The notes beneath the pieces were generated by a model. The model saw nothing but the letters and a program-made list of their open reading frames with translations. It did no database searches and was not told the origin of the DNA. A DNA stretch of 64,000 nt from positions 1,674,001-1,738,000 of the forward strand of contig NZ_CP086239.1 in assembly GCF_026650985.1 (NCBI RefSeq). Direction: 5' to 3'. The translations under genes and the position numbers were made by a program. Position 1 is the stretch's first letter. The number at the start of each line of letters is the position of its first letter. Positions 49,418-59,162 of this stretch are shown here, piece after piece. The stretch comes from Clostridium estertheticum (GTDB lineage Bacteria > Bacillota > Clostridia > Clostridiales > Clostridiaceae).

Positions 49418-49981
49418 CTAAACTACCTCCTTCCCAATGTTTTTCCTTAATAAAAGTCTACATCTATATAATCTGTTATCTACTGCGCTAACAGTAGTAT
49501 TAAAGGCTTCTACTATTGCCTTTATCTCGTAATTCATAAAATATCTAAGATAAAAATAAGTCCTATCAGGCTCTTTAAATTCGTCAATCGCATGTAAAAT
49601 ATCATATTCCCCAATTTTATCAAATACCTGTTCTTCAGCACTAACTGATACATTCTCTACTAAATCTAGTTCTTCAATACACCCATTCACTCGCCTTTGT
49701 GCACTTCTTTGAAGTTTTCTCTTTAAATTAAGAGCTACAGTTCGTGTTTTTACATTTACAAAGGTATCAAACGAACCCCTTTGAGAATCAAATTTATCAA
49801 TTTTTTTCCATAAAGCTAAAAATATATCACTTACACATTCCTCAACATCCTCTTTCGATCCATACTCACATAAAATTCTTTTAGTATAATAATAAGCTCT
49901 ATCAAAATACTTATCATACAGGATATCTATAGTCCCTTCCTCTCGCGCTTTAAGTTTAATGACTAATTCTTCATCTTTCAT
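49418..49981 (-). CDS. ECF-type sigma factor
   Basis: A 187-residue sigma-70 family protein: region 2 ILYDKYFDRAYYYTKRIL with VEECVSDIFLALWKKID, and region 4 YFLRYFMNYEIKAIVEAFNTT-type helix-turn-helix. ATG at 49987 also opens the frame, but AGGAGG abuts it; the ATG at 49981 has six bases of spacing and is preferred. It directs RNA polymerase to a target set that cannot be told from sequence, probably in the envelope stress response given the membrane partner downstream. Confidence 0.9.
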   Translation of the reverse strand: MKDEELVIKLKAREEGTIDILYDKYFDRAYYYTKRILCEYGSKEDVEECVSDIFLALWKKIDKFDSQRGSFDTFVNVKTRTVALNLKRKLQRSAQRRVNGCIEELDLVENVSVSAEEQVFDKIGEYDILHAIDEFKEPDRTYFYLRYFMNYEIKAIVEAFNTTVSAVDNRLYRCRLLLRKNIGKEVV

Positions 49982-50162
49982 AATCATCCTCCTGTCATTT
50001 CATATTATGTATTAACTAGTATATTAAAAAAGCTTATATAATTTTTATATGTTCTATATATAATAATACACATCAAAATGTAAAATCTCTCAAATATTAT
50101 AATAAATTTAATAGGACTGTATAGATAAGTTAATTGAGTCATGTTCAAAAAATGCAATAAAA

Positions 50163-50212
50163 AAAATAAGGTTATACTCCTAAAATATCATTTAGAAATA
50201 TAACCTTATTTT
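50163..50212 (-). terminator. terminator of the 50238-50744 gene
   Basis: Arms AAAATAAGGTTATA and TATAACCTTATTTT. On the minus strand it is followed by TTTTTTATTGC. Confidence 0.8.
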
Positions 50213-50237
50213 CTTGATCTTGAACTACATTATGGAA

Positions 50238-50744
50238 TTAAATATTTTCTAGCACATTATATCTGTTTAAAATTAATTGCCATATTGTAAATATAGCAGT
50301 CTGTAATTTTATTAACGTGCTTACTGGATATTCGTGTGTTCCCAAAAATACTAAATACATCTCCTTAAAATCAGGTGAAAATGTATTTTCGAGTTTTCTA
50401 TACTCTTCTTCATTAAAATTATACTTAAGATTAATAGAATATAAATTTCTTATATAATTTACTTTCATAACTGTTTTAAATATATCAATTGGAAGCAACC
50501 CTAATGAAAATACTGATTTTGCCAATTGATCAAACGTCAACTTATCGCAGTCTAAAATATCTGGATTCTTAAGGTGCTTCTTTAGTCTTTCTCTCAACGC
50601 ATATTCTATATAAAGATTTCCCTTTAATATAATCTGCATTGGGTTTTCAGAATTTATATCTAAGTGAAATTTTTCTAATTTATTTTTAAATTCTGACACG
50701 TTGCCATCCAATTTTTTCAATTCAGTTTTATTCATTTCTTTCAT
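50238..50744 (-). CDS. conserved-looking helical protein, HEPN/DUF4145-like
   Basis: A 168-residue all-helical soluble protein. The opening coiled segment, ILKGNLYIEYALRERLKKHL and FKTVMKVNYIRNLYSINLKY resemble DUF4145/HEPN-like proteins, but the catalytic RxxxxH of HEPN RNases is not clear. GGGGGAATCATTA precedes the ATG. It stands alone. I am sure it is a gene; the family call is tentative. Confidence 0.75.
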   Translation of the reverse strand: MKEMNKTELKKLDGNVSEFKNKLEKFHLDINSENPMQIILKGNLYIEYALRERLKKHLKNPDILDCDKLTFDQLAKSVFSLGLLPIDIFKTVMKVNYIRNLYSINLKYNFNEEEYRKLENTFSPDFKEMYLVFLGTHEYPVSTLIKLQTAIFTIWQLILNRYNVLENI

Positions 50745-51100
50745 TAATGATTCCCCCTCATATAATTTTTTTATTTATCTATATTCTAATTATAACATAT
50801 TTGTTATAATTATTACTATAATGTTGTGAATCCAGGTTTTATTCCATTATTGAAAATACACAATATAGGCCTAAATTTCTTGATATAACGTTTTCTGAAA
50901 TAATATTTACAATTTATTCACACCTTTATTGTAAATATGCCTTATAATGACATAGGACATATTTAATGGATTACTTTTATGCTAATAATTGTCAAAAAAT
51001 ATGTGTAATTGGGGTAATTTTTATGATTTGTATGATTAATGTGTAATCATTATGTAACAAAACGATAAAATGGATTTTAAAGTATAGGGGGACAAGACTT
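50745..51100. other. intergenic region upstream of dltA, with a small inverted repeat
   Basis: No gene found. At 51032-51050 there is ATGATTA, five bases, TAATCAT, about 50 bases before dltA, a possible operator. No DltX-like small ORF is seen upstream of dltA. Confidence 0.4.
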
Positions 51101-52576
51101 ATGGATTTTATTAATGTAATTGAAAATTATTGTACTACTAATAAAGTAGCTCATATTTATAAAAATAGTAATTTAACTTATAGTGAACTTAAAGCAAAAT
51201 CAGATTCACTTGCTGTAAATATCATAGATTTATTCGGCAAAGACAAAACACCTATAATAGTTTTTGGACATAAGGATCATTTAATGCTTATAAGCTTTTT
51301 AGCTTGCGCTAAAAGTGGACATCCATATATTCCAGTAGATATCTCGACTCCAATTACAAGACTTAAAGATATTTTAATTATATCTGGTGCTAAATTAATT
51401 ATAAATACATCGGATGACTTATCTGATATTCCTGCAAATATAGTACTAAATAAAAGTGATTTAGAAAAAAGACTATTACAATATGAGAATAAAATACCCA
51501 ATATAAGTTATAGACTTAAGGGTGAAGATATTTATTACATAATCTATACTTCAGGAAGTACTGGCAAACCAAAGGGAGTGCAGATAACAAAAAATTGCAT
51601 TCAAAGCTTCATTGATTGGAGTATAACTCTAATTAATGAAAAGGATAAAATATTCATGAATCAAGCACCTTTTTCTTTTGATTTATCTGTAATGGACACC
51701 TATTTATCATTGGTTTCTGGTTCAATACTATATAGTATTGATAATGATATGATAGCTAATTTACCTGAACTTTTTATAAATTTTAAATCTTCCGGTATTA
51801 CAACCTGGGTCTCTACTCCATCTTTCGCAGAAATGTCTTTACAAAGTGAGCAGTTTAATGAAAATTTATTACCTGAATTGAACCAAATGTTATTTTGTGG
51901 AGAAACTCTTTCCAAGGAATGCGTAAAAAGATTGTTTGAAAGATTCCCTACAATTAAAATAATAAATTTTTATGGTCCAACAGAGGCAACAGTTGCAGTA
52001 ACTGCAGTTGAAATAAAAAAAGAAATGCTTTTAAGTAAAGAAACTCTTCCAGTTGGATACGTGAAAAAAGACTGTGAAATAATCATAGAAGAAAATACAA
52101 ATGAGATATTAATATTAGGCGATAGTGTAAGTATAGGTTACTTTGCTGACCCTATATTAACAGAAAAATTCTTCTTTAACAGCGAAATTTCTGGTGTAAA
52201 AAAAAGAGGATACAGAACAGGAGATATGGGTTATACTGTTAATGGTCTATTATATTATGAGGGTCGAATAGATAATCAAATTAAACTTCATGGCTATAGA
52301 GTGGAAATTGAAGATATTGAAAATAATATCAGAAAACTTCCTTTTATAAAAAATGCAGTTGTAGTACCTATTAAAGAAAATGGCACAATTAAATATTTAG
52401 TAACAGCAGTAGTTTTAAATGATAAATTTGAAGGAAACATAATTCTAACAGTTAAAAAATTCTTAAGGGACTTATTACCTTCGTATATGATACCTCGTAA
52501 AGTAAAGGTAATAGAAGTTTTACCAATGAACGCTAATGGCAAAATAGATAGAAAAAAGATAATGGAGGAATTTTAG
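51101..52576 (+). CDS. dltA: D-alanine--carrier protein ligase DltA
   Basis: A 491-residue adenylation enzyme that activates D-alanine and loads it on DltC. The phosphate-binding loop is IIYTSGSTGKPKG, and the core motifs NFYGPTEATV, GYRTGDMG and the catalytic Lys in NANGKIDRKK are present. GGGGG precedes the ATG by 11 bases. First gene of dltABCD; dltB starts one base after its stop codon. D-alanylation of teichoic acids lowers negative surface charge and raises resistance to cationic peptides. Confidence 0.94.
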   Translation: MDFINVIENYCTTNKVAHIYKNSNLTYSELKAKSDSLAVNIIDLFGKDKTPIIVFGHKDHLMLISFLACAKSGHPYIPVDISTPITRLKDILIISGAKLIINTSDDLSDIPANIVLNKSDLEKRLLQYENKIPNISYRLKGEDIYYIIYTSGSTGKPKGVQITKNCIQSFIDWSITLINEKDKIFMNQAPFSFDLSVMDTYLSLVSGSILYSIDNDMIANLPELFINFKSSGITTWVSTPSFAEMSLQSEQFNENLLPELNQMLFCGETLSKECVKRLFERFPTIKIINFYGPTEATVAVTAVEIKKEMLLSKETLPVGYVKKDCEIIIEENTNEILILGDSVSIGYFADPILTEKFFFNSEISGVKKRGYRTGDMGYTVNGLLYYEGRIDNQIKLHGYRVEIEDIENNIRKLPFIKNAVVVPIKENGTIKYLVTAVVLNDKFEGNIILTVKKFLRDLLPSYMIPRKVKVIEVLPMNANGKIDRKKIMEEF

Positions 52577-53722
52577 ATGCTTCCTTATGGAGATTTTTTA
52601 TATTTCTATTTAATGATTTTGGCCTTAATTCCTGCTATTGTTGTTGGTTTACTTGGTAAGAGGATAAAGTGGTACGGGCTACCAGCAAGTTTACTTATGA
52701 TTTATTTGATTTTTGGTAAATCGAAACAACAAGCTGAATACTTAATTTTGTTTTTTATAATGGAATTTTTATTAATTATATTTTACAGTTTTATTATAAA
52801 AAAGTTTAAACAAAGATGGCTACTTTGGATAATGATAGCAATAGGTCTATCGCCATTACTATACTCAAAGCTTGGCAATATATTTATACACAAAGAACTT
52901 GGATTTTTAGGAATTTCTTATTTGACTTTCAAAATTATTCAGATATTAATACAAATTTATGACGGGTATATTACTAAAATAAATGTGTTTGATTTAGCTT
53001 ATTTTATATTATTTTTCCCAACCTTAAGTTCTGGTCCCATTGACCGTTCGATTAGATTTAAGGAGGAAAGCAACAAGGTTATAACATCCAGACAATATGT
53101 TGAATATTTAGGTGATGGAATATTTAAGATTTTACAAGGAGTAGGTTATAAATTTCTGATAGGATTTTATATACAAACCCATTTTATTAACGTAATCTTA
53201 TTAAGACCACACACCTTATTAAATACGATTACATATATGTATTCTTATAGTTTTTATTTGTTTTTTGATTTTGCCGGTTACAGTTTAATCGCCATAGGTG
53301 TAAGTTACATAATGGGAATAAAAACACCAGATAACTTTAATCTTCCATTTATAAGTAAAGATATAAAAGATTTTTGGAACAGATGGCACATGAGCTTATC
53401 TTTCTGGTTTAGAGATTTCATTTATAATAGGTTCGTAATGGCTGCCATTAAGAAAAAGTGGTTCAAGAGTAGATATACAGCCTCCTACATTGGTTACATG
53501 ATAAACATGATAACCATGGGTCTATGGCATGGAATTCAACTTAATTATATTGTTTACGGTGCCTTTCATGGTGTTTTAATAATAGCTACTGATTATTTCC
53601 AGAGAAAATCATTCTACAAAAAGCATAAGAAAAAAGTTTATTTTAAAATTGCTTCAACTTTTTTAACTTTTAATTTGGTATGTTTTAGCTTTTTAATATT
53701 TTCAGGATTTTTATTTAAATAA
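52577..53722 (+). CDS. dltB: D-alanyl transfer protein DltB (MBOAT)
   Basis: A 381-residue membrane-bound O-acyltransferase with about 11 helices. The MBOAT funnel motifs FWNRWHMSLSFWFRDFIYNR and GLWHGIQLNYIVYGAFHG are present, including the catalytic His in GLWHG. It moves D-alanine from DltC across the membrane for DltD. It begins directly after the dltA stop codon; its last 30 bases resemble the degenerate copy at 59311-59345. Confidence 0.94.
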   Translation: MLPYGDFLYFYLMILALIPAIVVGLLGKRIKWYGLPASLLMIYLIFGKSKQQAEYLILFFIMEFLLIIFYSFIIKKFKQRWLLWIMIAIGLSPLLYSKLGNIFIHKELGFLGISYLTFKIIQILIQIYDGYITKINVFDLAYFILFFPTLSSGPIDRSIRFKEESNKVITSRQYVEYLGDGIFKILQGVGYKFLIGFYIQTHFINVILLRPHTLLNTITYMYSYSFYLFFDFAGYSLIAIGVSYIMGIKTPDNFNLPFISKDIKDFWNRWHMSLSFWFRDFIYNRFVMAAIKKKWFKSRYTASYIGYMINMITMGLWHGIQLNYIVYGAFHGVLIIATDYFQRKSFYKKHKKKVYFKIASTFLTFNLVCFSFLIFSGFLFK

Positions 53723-53736
53723 AAGGGGGCATTTAT

Positions 53737-53979
53737 ATGGAAGAAACAATTTATGATATATTAGAAGAAATTACTGGTGAGGATTTACGCGAAGAGAGTA
53801 ATGATAATTTATTTGACAGCGGGAGGTTAGATTCATTAGGAATAATTGAACTTATTGTAGCCATAGAGGAGAACTTTAACATTAAACTTGATCCTGCTAT
53901 TGTTGGAAGAAAAGATATAGAGACACCAAATAAACTAATTGAATACCTTAAAGCTCTCTCTAATAGTAAAATAGAATGA
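53737..53979 (+). CDS. dltC: D-alanyl carrier protein DltC
   Basis: An 80-residue acyl-carrier-like protein. The phosphopantetheine attachment Ser is Ser33 in FDSGRLDSLGIIEL. It carries D-alanine between DltA and DltB. AAAAGGGGGCATTTAT precedes the ATG. Its last codons overlap dltD by four bases (ATGA). A shortened relative at 59159-59308 has lost the region around Ser33. Confidence 0.95.
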   Translation: MEETIYDILEEITGEDLREESNDNLFDSGRLDSLGIIELIVAIEENFNIKLDPAIVGRKDIETPNKLIEYLKALSNSKIE

Positions 53980-55175
53980 AAAAGGTCATAACTTTTATTT
54001 GTTCTATTATTATCTGTTTTGGTTTTTTATTTTTTTATCAAAGCCATTACGAAGGTCTTATTTCAAAAAAATATTATAACGAGTTTGGAGAGAATTTAAC
54101 TGAGCACAAATTTAAAAGCCCAATACTTCAAAGCATGGGAGCAAGGCAAAATGATAATCTTTTGATGTTCGGTTCTTCTGAACTTGAACACACTATCGGT
54201 TATTATACTCAACCCATTAAATTTTTCAACGGTAAAAAAGATGGTTTTCAAATTAATCTTATAGGAAAAGCAGGTTATACATCTTTAGTCCATGCTGCTG
54301 ATTTCGGATCACTAGGCCATGAACTTAAGGGCCAAAAGGTAGTTTTCGTACTTTCTCCACAATGGTTTGTAAAAAAGGGTATTGAAGAAAATACTTTTGA
54401 AGCCAATTCATCTGAACTACAGGTATATGGATTTTTGTTTAATAAGCATATAAGTTTAACTACAAAACAAGATTTTTCTAAAAGAATAGTGTTGATTTCT
54501 GGTAAAAAGGTCAATAAGCACTTTGCTCTTATGCGGGACTACTGTTCTCTTTATAGCAATAAGGACTTATTAACTACCTCTAAACGGTACTTAATGACCC
54601 CCTATTACTGGCTAAGATATGAACTATTAGTTTTAAAAGACGATATAAATAGCAATAAATATCTTAAGCTAGGGCCTAAACTTGCAAATGGTTTAAAACC
54701 GCCGCATACAACTACTAACTGGAATGAAGAATTAAAAAAAGCTTCAAAAATTGCTAAGTCAGAGTCTACTAATAATGATTTTGGTATGGACGATAGAGTA
54801 TATGAGCATGCATTTAAAAGAAACCCAGAAACAATAAGGGTATCGCCTAATAACGATTTATGTATAAGCTCTCCAGAATATGAGGATTTCAAATTGCTGT
54901 TAGACGTTTGCAAGGATGAAGGAATTAAACCATTATTTTTAAATATCCCTGTAAATGGCAAGTGGTATGACTATGTTGGATATAAAAAAAATGATAGGTT
55001 AGCTTATTATAAAAAAATAAATAATATGGTTAATTCTTATGGGTTTGAAATTGCTGATTTTTCAAAATATGAAAATGAAAATTACTTTCTAATGGATAGT
55101 GCTCACATAGGCTGGAAAGGTTGGGTATATGTTAATGAAGCTATTGATAAATATTATAACAAAAATAAAAACTAA
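53976..55175 (+). CDS. dltD: D-alanyl transfer protein DltD
   Basis: A 399-residue protein with one N-terminal membrane helix (ITFICSIIICFGFLFFY) and an extracytoplasmic SGNH-like hydrolase domain. The catalytic Ser is in FGSSELEH (about residue 70), and the DxxH pair is in MDSAHIGWKGW. It acts outside the membrane in the last step of D-alanylation. It is the last gene of the operon; an intact second copy is at 57951-59162 in the opposite orientation. Confidence 0.94.
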   Translation: MKKVITFICSIIICFGFLFFYQSHYEGLISKKYYNEFGENLTEHKFKSPILQSMGARQNDNLLMFGSSELEHTIGYYTQPIKFFNGKKDGFQINLIGKAGYTSLVHAADFGSLGHELKGQKVVFVLSPQWFVKKGIEENTFEANSSELQVYGFLFNKHISLTTKQDFSKRIVLISGKKVNKHFALMRDYCSLYSNKDLLTTSKRYLMTPYYWLRYELLVLKDDINSNKYLKLGPKLANGLKPPHTTTNWNEELKKASKIAKSESTNNDFGMDDRVYEHAFKRNPETIRVSPNNDLCISSPEYEDFKLLLDVCKDEGIKPLFLNIPVNGKWYDYVGYKKNDRLAYYKKINNMVNSYGFEIADFSKYENENYFLMDSAHIGWKGWVYVNEAIDKYYNKNKN

Positions 55176-55348
55176 TATGATTTTTATGATAATTATTTAT
55201 ACCACTGTCATTTTAGGTTGCAGTTATTTGTTTTTATTTCAGTCGGATGTGAAAATTACTTATATATATAATCAGTTTTAAATATATAATTTAAAACAAA
55301 TTTTTTATAAACTATTGAACTAACTACTAGATGCAAACATTTCAAATT

Positions 55349-55387
55349 ACCCCCCAATTGTAGGATACTAAACCTATGATTGGGGGT
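55349..55387 (+). terminator. terminator of dltABCD
   Basis: Arms ACCCCCCAAT and ATTGGGGGT with an inner TAGG/CCTA pair, followed by ATTATTATG. The T run is weak. Confidence 0.6.
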
Positions 55388-55396
55388 ATTATTATG

Positions 55397-55431
55397 TCTA
55401 AAAAAATCTCCGAGGAGTTCCCTCAGAGATT
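55397..55431 (-). terminator. rho-independent terminator of the deacetylase gene
   Basis: On the minus strand AATCTCTGAGG, AACTC-type loop, CCTCGGAGATT, then seven Ts. The arms differ by one mismatch. The same arms at 63390 serve uppP. Confidence 0.8.
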
Positions 55432-55510
55432 CAAATTTACTTTTCTGATATATTTAAACATTCTTACTATATATATTATTCGAAGCTGTTGCAGCGATCC
55501 AAGAGATGAT

Positions 55511-56362
55511 TTAACTAAGCGTTTTAAATGAATATCCCTTAGATTTTAAATAATCAATAACTTTTGGTAGTGCTTGGACAGTTGTTGCCTTTGTTGAAAG
55601 ATCATGCATTAAAATAACCACATGTCCCTTTCCCTCAGTGTTCTTTTTAAGATTAGCTAATAACTTATCCACTGGTATATTTTGACCCTCTGCATCCCCC
55701 GTTAAGTCGTTCCAATCGATATAATGGTATCCATCACTTTTAAGTGCCACTCTAAAAGGTTCCAATTTCTTACCAAATGAACCCCCTGGAAATCTTACTA
55801 GTTTACTATTGAAATCACTACCCAGTATTGATTTTAATGTAGTCTCACATTTATTAACATCACTTAAAAATGTGTTAGTACTAGAATAAATATAATTATA
55901 ATTATGCGAATACGTATGGTTTCCAATAGCTTGACCATCCATTGCTTCTTTTTTTACTAAATCAGGATACTTTATTGCATAACTGCCGACTATAAAAAAA
56001 GTTGCCTTTATATTATAACTATCTAAAATTTTTAAAATTCCTGGAGTAGTCTTATCACAAGGTCCATCATCAAAAGTTAGATAAGCTACTTTATGTCCAT
56101 CTGAATTATAAACATTTGTACTTGAAGAATCCGAATTTAATTCTTTATTAATAGATTTACCTTCCCTTGCATTCATATTTACATCAGAATGGGGGGGTGT
56201 AACCTTTGTTGTGTTAACATTATTAACTACCTGTTTCTTAGCACTTACTTTACTACCAATATAAAATATTAAACACAAAAGTATAATAAATACTGATATT
56301 ACTAAAATAAATCTTTTCTTTTTAATAATTACTACTTTTTTCTTACCTCTAAGTTTCATCAT
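55511..56362 (-). CDS. polysaccharide deacetylase (NodB fold)
   Basis: A 283-residue protein. A membrane anchor (FILVISVFIILLCLIFYIG) is followed by a linker and the deacetylase domain with motifs YLTFDDGPC (catalytic and metal Asp), HTYSH (metal His pair), RFPGG and LMHDLS. It removes N- or O-acetyl groups from an extracellular polymer, probably peptidoglycan, which would raise lysozyme resistance. It is anchored outside the membrane. It stands alone between the two dlt loci. Confidence 0.94.
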   Translation of the reverse strand: MMKLRGKKKVVIIKKKRFILVISVFIILLCLIFYIGSKVSAKKQVVNNVNTTKVTPPHSDVNMNAREGKSINKELNSDSSSTNVYNSDGHKVAYLTFDDGPCDKTTPGILKILDSYNIKATFFIVGSYAIKYPDLVKKEAMDGQAIGNHTYSHNYNYIYSSTNTFLSDVNKCETTLKSILGSDFNSKLVRFPGGSFGKKLEPFRVALKSDGYHYIDWNDLTGDAEGQNIPVDKLLANLKKNTEGKGHVVILMHDLSTKATTVQALPKVIDYLKSKGYSFKTLS

Positions 56363-56722
56363 AATTCATCACACCATTCATAATTTCATTTAAATTTTAA
56401 ATAACTCTCCTTTCAAATTATTTGATACGTTAAATACTTAGATCTTTATTATTATCTTGTTTTAGAATATGTTTTAGGTTTGGTTTTTAAAAATCAATTT
56501 TACCGTTACTTAATAATAATACCTAACTACTAATATTGTCAAGATTTTTACATATAATATAAATTAATCAAAAAATTCTTATATTTAAACAAATTACAAA
56601 CTTTTATACAATGTTATATCATTATTTTAAGAACGTAAAAATAACTACTTTTCAATAATTTAATATAAAAAAGTAGTTATCTAATGGAGAATATTTTAAT
56701 ACCTTTTGAATGTTTAAATTTT
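56363..56722. other. AT-rich intergenic region with one terminator
   Basis: No gene found. The right part (56640-56682) is the terminator of the leucine-rich-repeat gene; the left part is the untranslated and promoter region of the deacetylase gene, without clear boxes. Confidence 0.5.
56640..56682 (-). terminator. terminator of the leucine-rich-repeat gene
   Basis: Arms AATAACTACTTTT and AAAAGTAGTTAT, followed on the minus strand by TTTTTACG. Confidence 0.75.
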
Positions 56723-57640
56723 TTATTGTAATATAAAATCTTTATCTTCTAGATCGCTATAATAAGAACTTGTTATTGAATAATCTGTAATTGGATTAGT
56801 TCCTAGATATAATGAATTCAATTTAGTAAACCCCTTTAAAGCATTTATATTGTTGATTTTATTATTAGATAAATCCAATACAGTCAAATTAGTAAGTCTC
56901 TTTAAGGCATCAATATCGCTGATTTTATTACCCCATAAATCTAATACAGTCAAATTAGTAAGCCCATTTAAACTATCTATATTGTCGATTTTATTATTCC
57001 ATATATATAATGTTGTTAAATTAGTGAGCTTCTTTAAAGCATTAATATTTCCGATTTTATTATTATATAAATCTAATACAGTTAACTTAGTAAGTCCTTT
57101 TAAATTATCTATATTTTCTATTTTATTATTATATAAATATAACAAAGTCAAATCAGTTAAATTTTGAATGCCTGAAAGATTACTTATATTTGTATTAGAA
57201 GCCTTTAACTCTTTTATCTTAGAAACATCACCTTTTAAAATATCTCCATTGTATTTCTTAATCGCATCTCTAACTACCTTTTCCAAATTTTTATCAGGGA
57301 ATACAATAACATCTTTATCGCTAACTGCCTTGTCTAAATTCCTACTATAATATGTACCGCCCAAATTGTTTTCTAGTACTTGCTTAGTTTCTATATTATC
57401 ATTATTATTGAAAATTTTGAATTTACCTATGGCCACTGCTGAACTTATTATCAATAAAATTAAAGCAGCCATTGCTATTTTATTAAAAATAATTTTTTTA
57501 AAATTTGAGATATAATTTTGAGAATTATTGGTTTTGCCTTCTGATTCATCATTTAACTTTTGTAAATTCTTTATTTCTTCGTTAGTACCACAATCACGAC
57601 ATACTTTACTATCTTCAGATAATATCTTTCTACAATTCAT
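56723..57640 (-). CDS. leucine-rich-repeat protein with zinc-ribbon-like start and membrane helix
   Basis: A 305-residue protein. It opens with a half zinc-ribbon (MNCRKILSEDSKVCRDCG), then a charged linker, a membrane helix at 51-70 (IAMAALILLIISSAVAIGKF), a domain around VIFPDKNLEKVVRDAI, and about five leucine-rich repeats of 22 residues (LTNLTVLDLSNNKINNINAL). The N-terminus appears cytoplasmic and the repeats extracellular. LRR parts of this type bind ligands or surface partners. It lies between the deacetylase and the second dltD, with AGAAGGAG before the ATG. Confidence 0.9.
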   Translation of the reverse strand: MNCRKILSEDSKVCRDCGTNEEIKNLQKLNDESEGKTNNSQNYISNFKKIIFNKIAMAALILLIISSAVAIGKFKIFNNNDNIETKQVLENNLGGTYYSRNLDKAVSDKDVIVFPDKNLEKVVRDAIKKYNGDILKGDVSKIKELKASNTNISNLSGIQNLTDLTLLYLYNNKIENIDNLKGLTKLTVLDLYNNKIGNINALKKLTNLTTLYIWNNKIDNIDSLNGLTNLTVLDLWGNKISDIDALKRLTNLTVLDLSNNKINNINALKGFTKLNSLYLGTNPITDYSITSSYYSDLEDKDFILQ

Positions 57641-57950
57641 ATAATTAGCTCCTTCTAAATAATTTATTGAATTTTAAACTTCCTTAATCATTGAAACTTA
57701 TTTTTAGTGTTTTACATTTTATATTCTCCATTAATTTGATTACATAATATACCAATTCTATATATTCCATTATATTCCTTTTTTTATTTTTAATTTTAAT
57801 AAAATTTTGGAACGAAAGTCTCCCATAACTTTAGAAAAAAAATATAACATCCATATCTTCCTAAAGATATGGATGTTATATTGGTTCATAAAATAATCTA
57901 CTCTTTCATGTATTATTAAATGATTACAATTTATTTTACACTAATTATTT
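57641..57950. other. intergenic region holding the dltD2 terminator
   Basis: No gene found. The only clear structure is the terminator at 57841-57882. Confidence 0.5.
57841..57882 (-). terminator. rho-independent terminator of the second dltD
   Basis: Perfect 19-base arms, starting AATATAACATCCATATC, with a four-base loop, followed on the minus strand by TTTTTTTC. Confidence 0.85.
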
Positions 57951-59162
57951 TTATTTACTCTTGTTATAATATTTATCAATTGCTTCATTAACATGTATCC
58001 AGCCCTTCCATCCTATGTGAGAATCATCCATTAGAAAATGTTCTTCATTTTCATATTTTGAAAAATCAGCAACTTCAAAACCATAAGAATTAACCATATT
58101 ATCTATCCTTTTATAATAAGCTAGTCTGTCACTTTTATTAAATCCAGCATAGTCATACCATTTTCCATTTACAGGAATATTTAAAAATAGTGGTTTAATT
58201 CCTTCTTCCTTGCAAACATCTAACAGCAATTTAAAATCCTCATATTCTGGTGATACCTTATAAGAGTCATTCTTCATAGATCCCTCTGTTTTTTTAAGGT
58301 TTTTTTTAAATGAGTTGTTATACGCAATATTATCCATTCCAAATTCATTATTATTAGACTTTGATTTAGCAATGCTCGAAGCTTTTTTTAACTCGTCATT
58401 CCAATTAATATTTGTACGCAAAGGCTTAATATATTTTGTAAGTTTAGGATTAGACTTAAGATATTTATTGCTAGACATATCATCTTGTAAAACTAATAAT
58501 TCATATTTTATCCAGTAGTATGGTGTCAATAAGTACCTCTTAGATGTACTTATTAAGTCCTTATTACTATAAAGAGAGCAATACTGCCTAATAATACTAA
58601 AGTTTTTATTGGTTTTTGAGTAATGCATTGACACTATTCTTTTAGAAAACTCTTGCTTTGTAGCTAAACTTATTTTCCTATTAAACAAAAGTCCATATAT
58701 CTGTAGTTCAGAAGAATTAGCTTCTATATCATTTCCACTAACCCCTCCCTTTAAAAACCATTGTGGAGAAACTACAAAAACCACCTTTCGATCCTTAAGT
58801 TCAGTGCCTAATGCTCCAAAATTAGCAACATGTACTAAGCACGTATAACCTCCTTTTCCAATAAGATTTATTTGAAAACCATCTTTTTTGCCATTAAAAA
58901 ATTTAATGGGTTGAGTATAGTATCCGATGGTGTGAACAAATTCAGAGGACCCAAACATTAAAAGATTATCGCCTTGCCTTGCCCCCATTTTTTGAAGTAT
59001 AGGGCTTTTAAATTTTTGTACTGTTAAATTCTCTCCAAATTCATCATAATATTTTTTTGAAATAAGACCTTCATAATAACTTTGAGTACAAAATAATAAG
59101 CCAACACTTACAATAGCGATAATAAAAATAGAGCAAATAAAAACTCTGAGCTTTCTCATCAT
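57951..59162 (-). CDS. second DltD (D-alanyl transfer protein), intact
   Basis: A 403-residue paralogue of the DltD at 53976. The membrane helix, the catalytic FGSSEFVHTIGYYTQP and the MDDSHIGWKGW motif are all present, and the two proteins are very similar through the whole length, so it should be active if it is expressed. It begins four bases before the stop of the shortened dltC (ATGA overlap), as the full dltD does with dltC. It lacks its own dltA and dltB. It may use D-alanyl donors from the first operon. Confidence 0.93.
   Translation of the reverse strand: MMRKLRVFICSIFIIAIVSVGLLFCTQSYYEGLISKKYYDEFGENLTVQKFKSPILQKMGARQGDNLLMFGSSEFVHTIGYYTQPIKFFNGKKDGFQINLIGKGGYTCLVHVANFGALGTELKDRKVVFVVSPQWFLKGGVSGNDIEANSSELQIYGLLFNRKISLATKQEFSKRIVSMHYSKTNKNFSIIRQYCSLYSNKDLISTSKRYLLTPYYWIKYELLVLQDDMSSNKYLKSNPKLTKYIKPLRTNINWNDELKKASSIAKSKSNNNEFGMDNIAYNNSFKKNLKKTEGSMKNDSYKVSPEYEDFKLLLDVCKEEGIKPLFLNIPVNGKWYDYAGFNKSDRLAYYKRIDNMVNSYGFEVADFSKYENEEHFLMDDSHIGWKGWIHVNEAIDKYYNKSK

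Noticed and set aside
56850-57167. Plus-strand ORF opposite the leucine-rich-repeat gene with its own periodic repeats
   Set aside because: Its periodicity is the reverse complement of the leucine-rich repeats; no independent coding signal.
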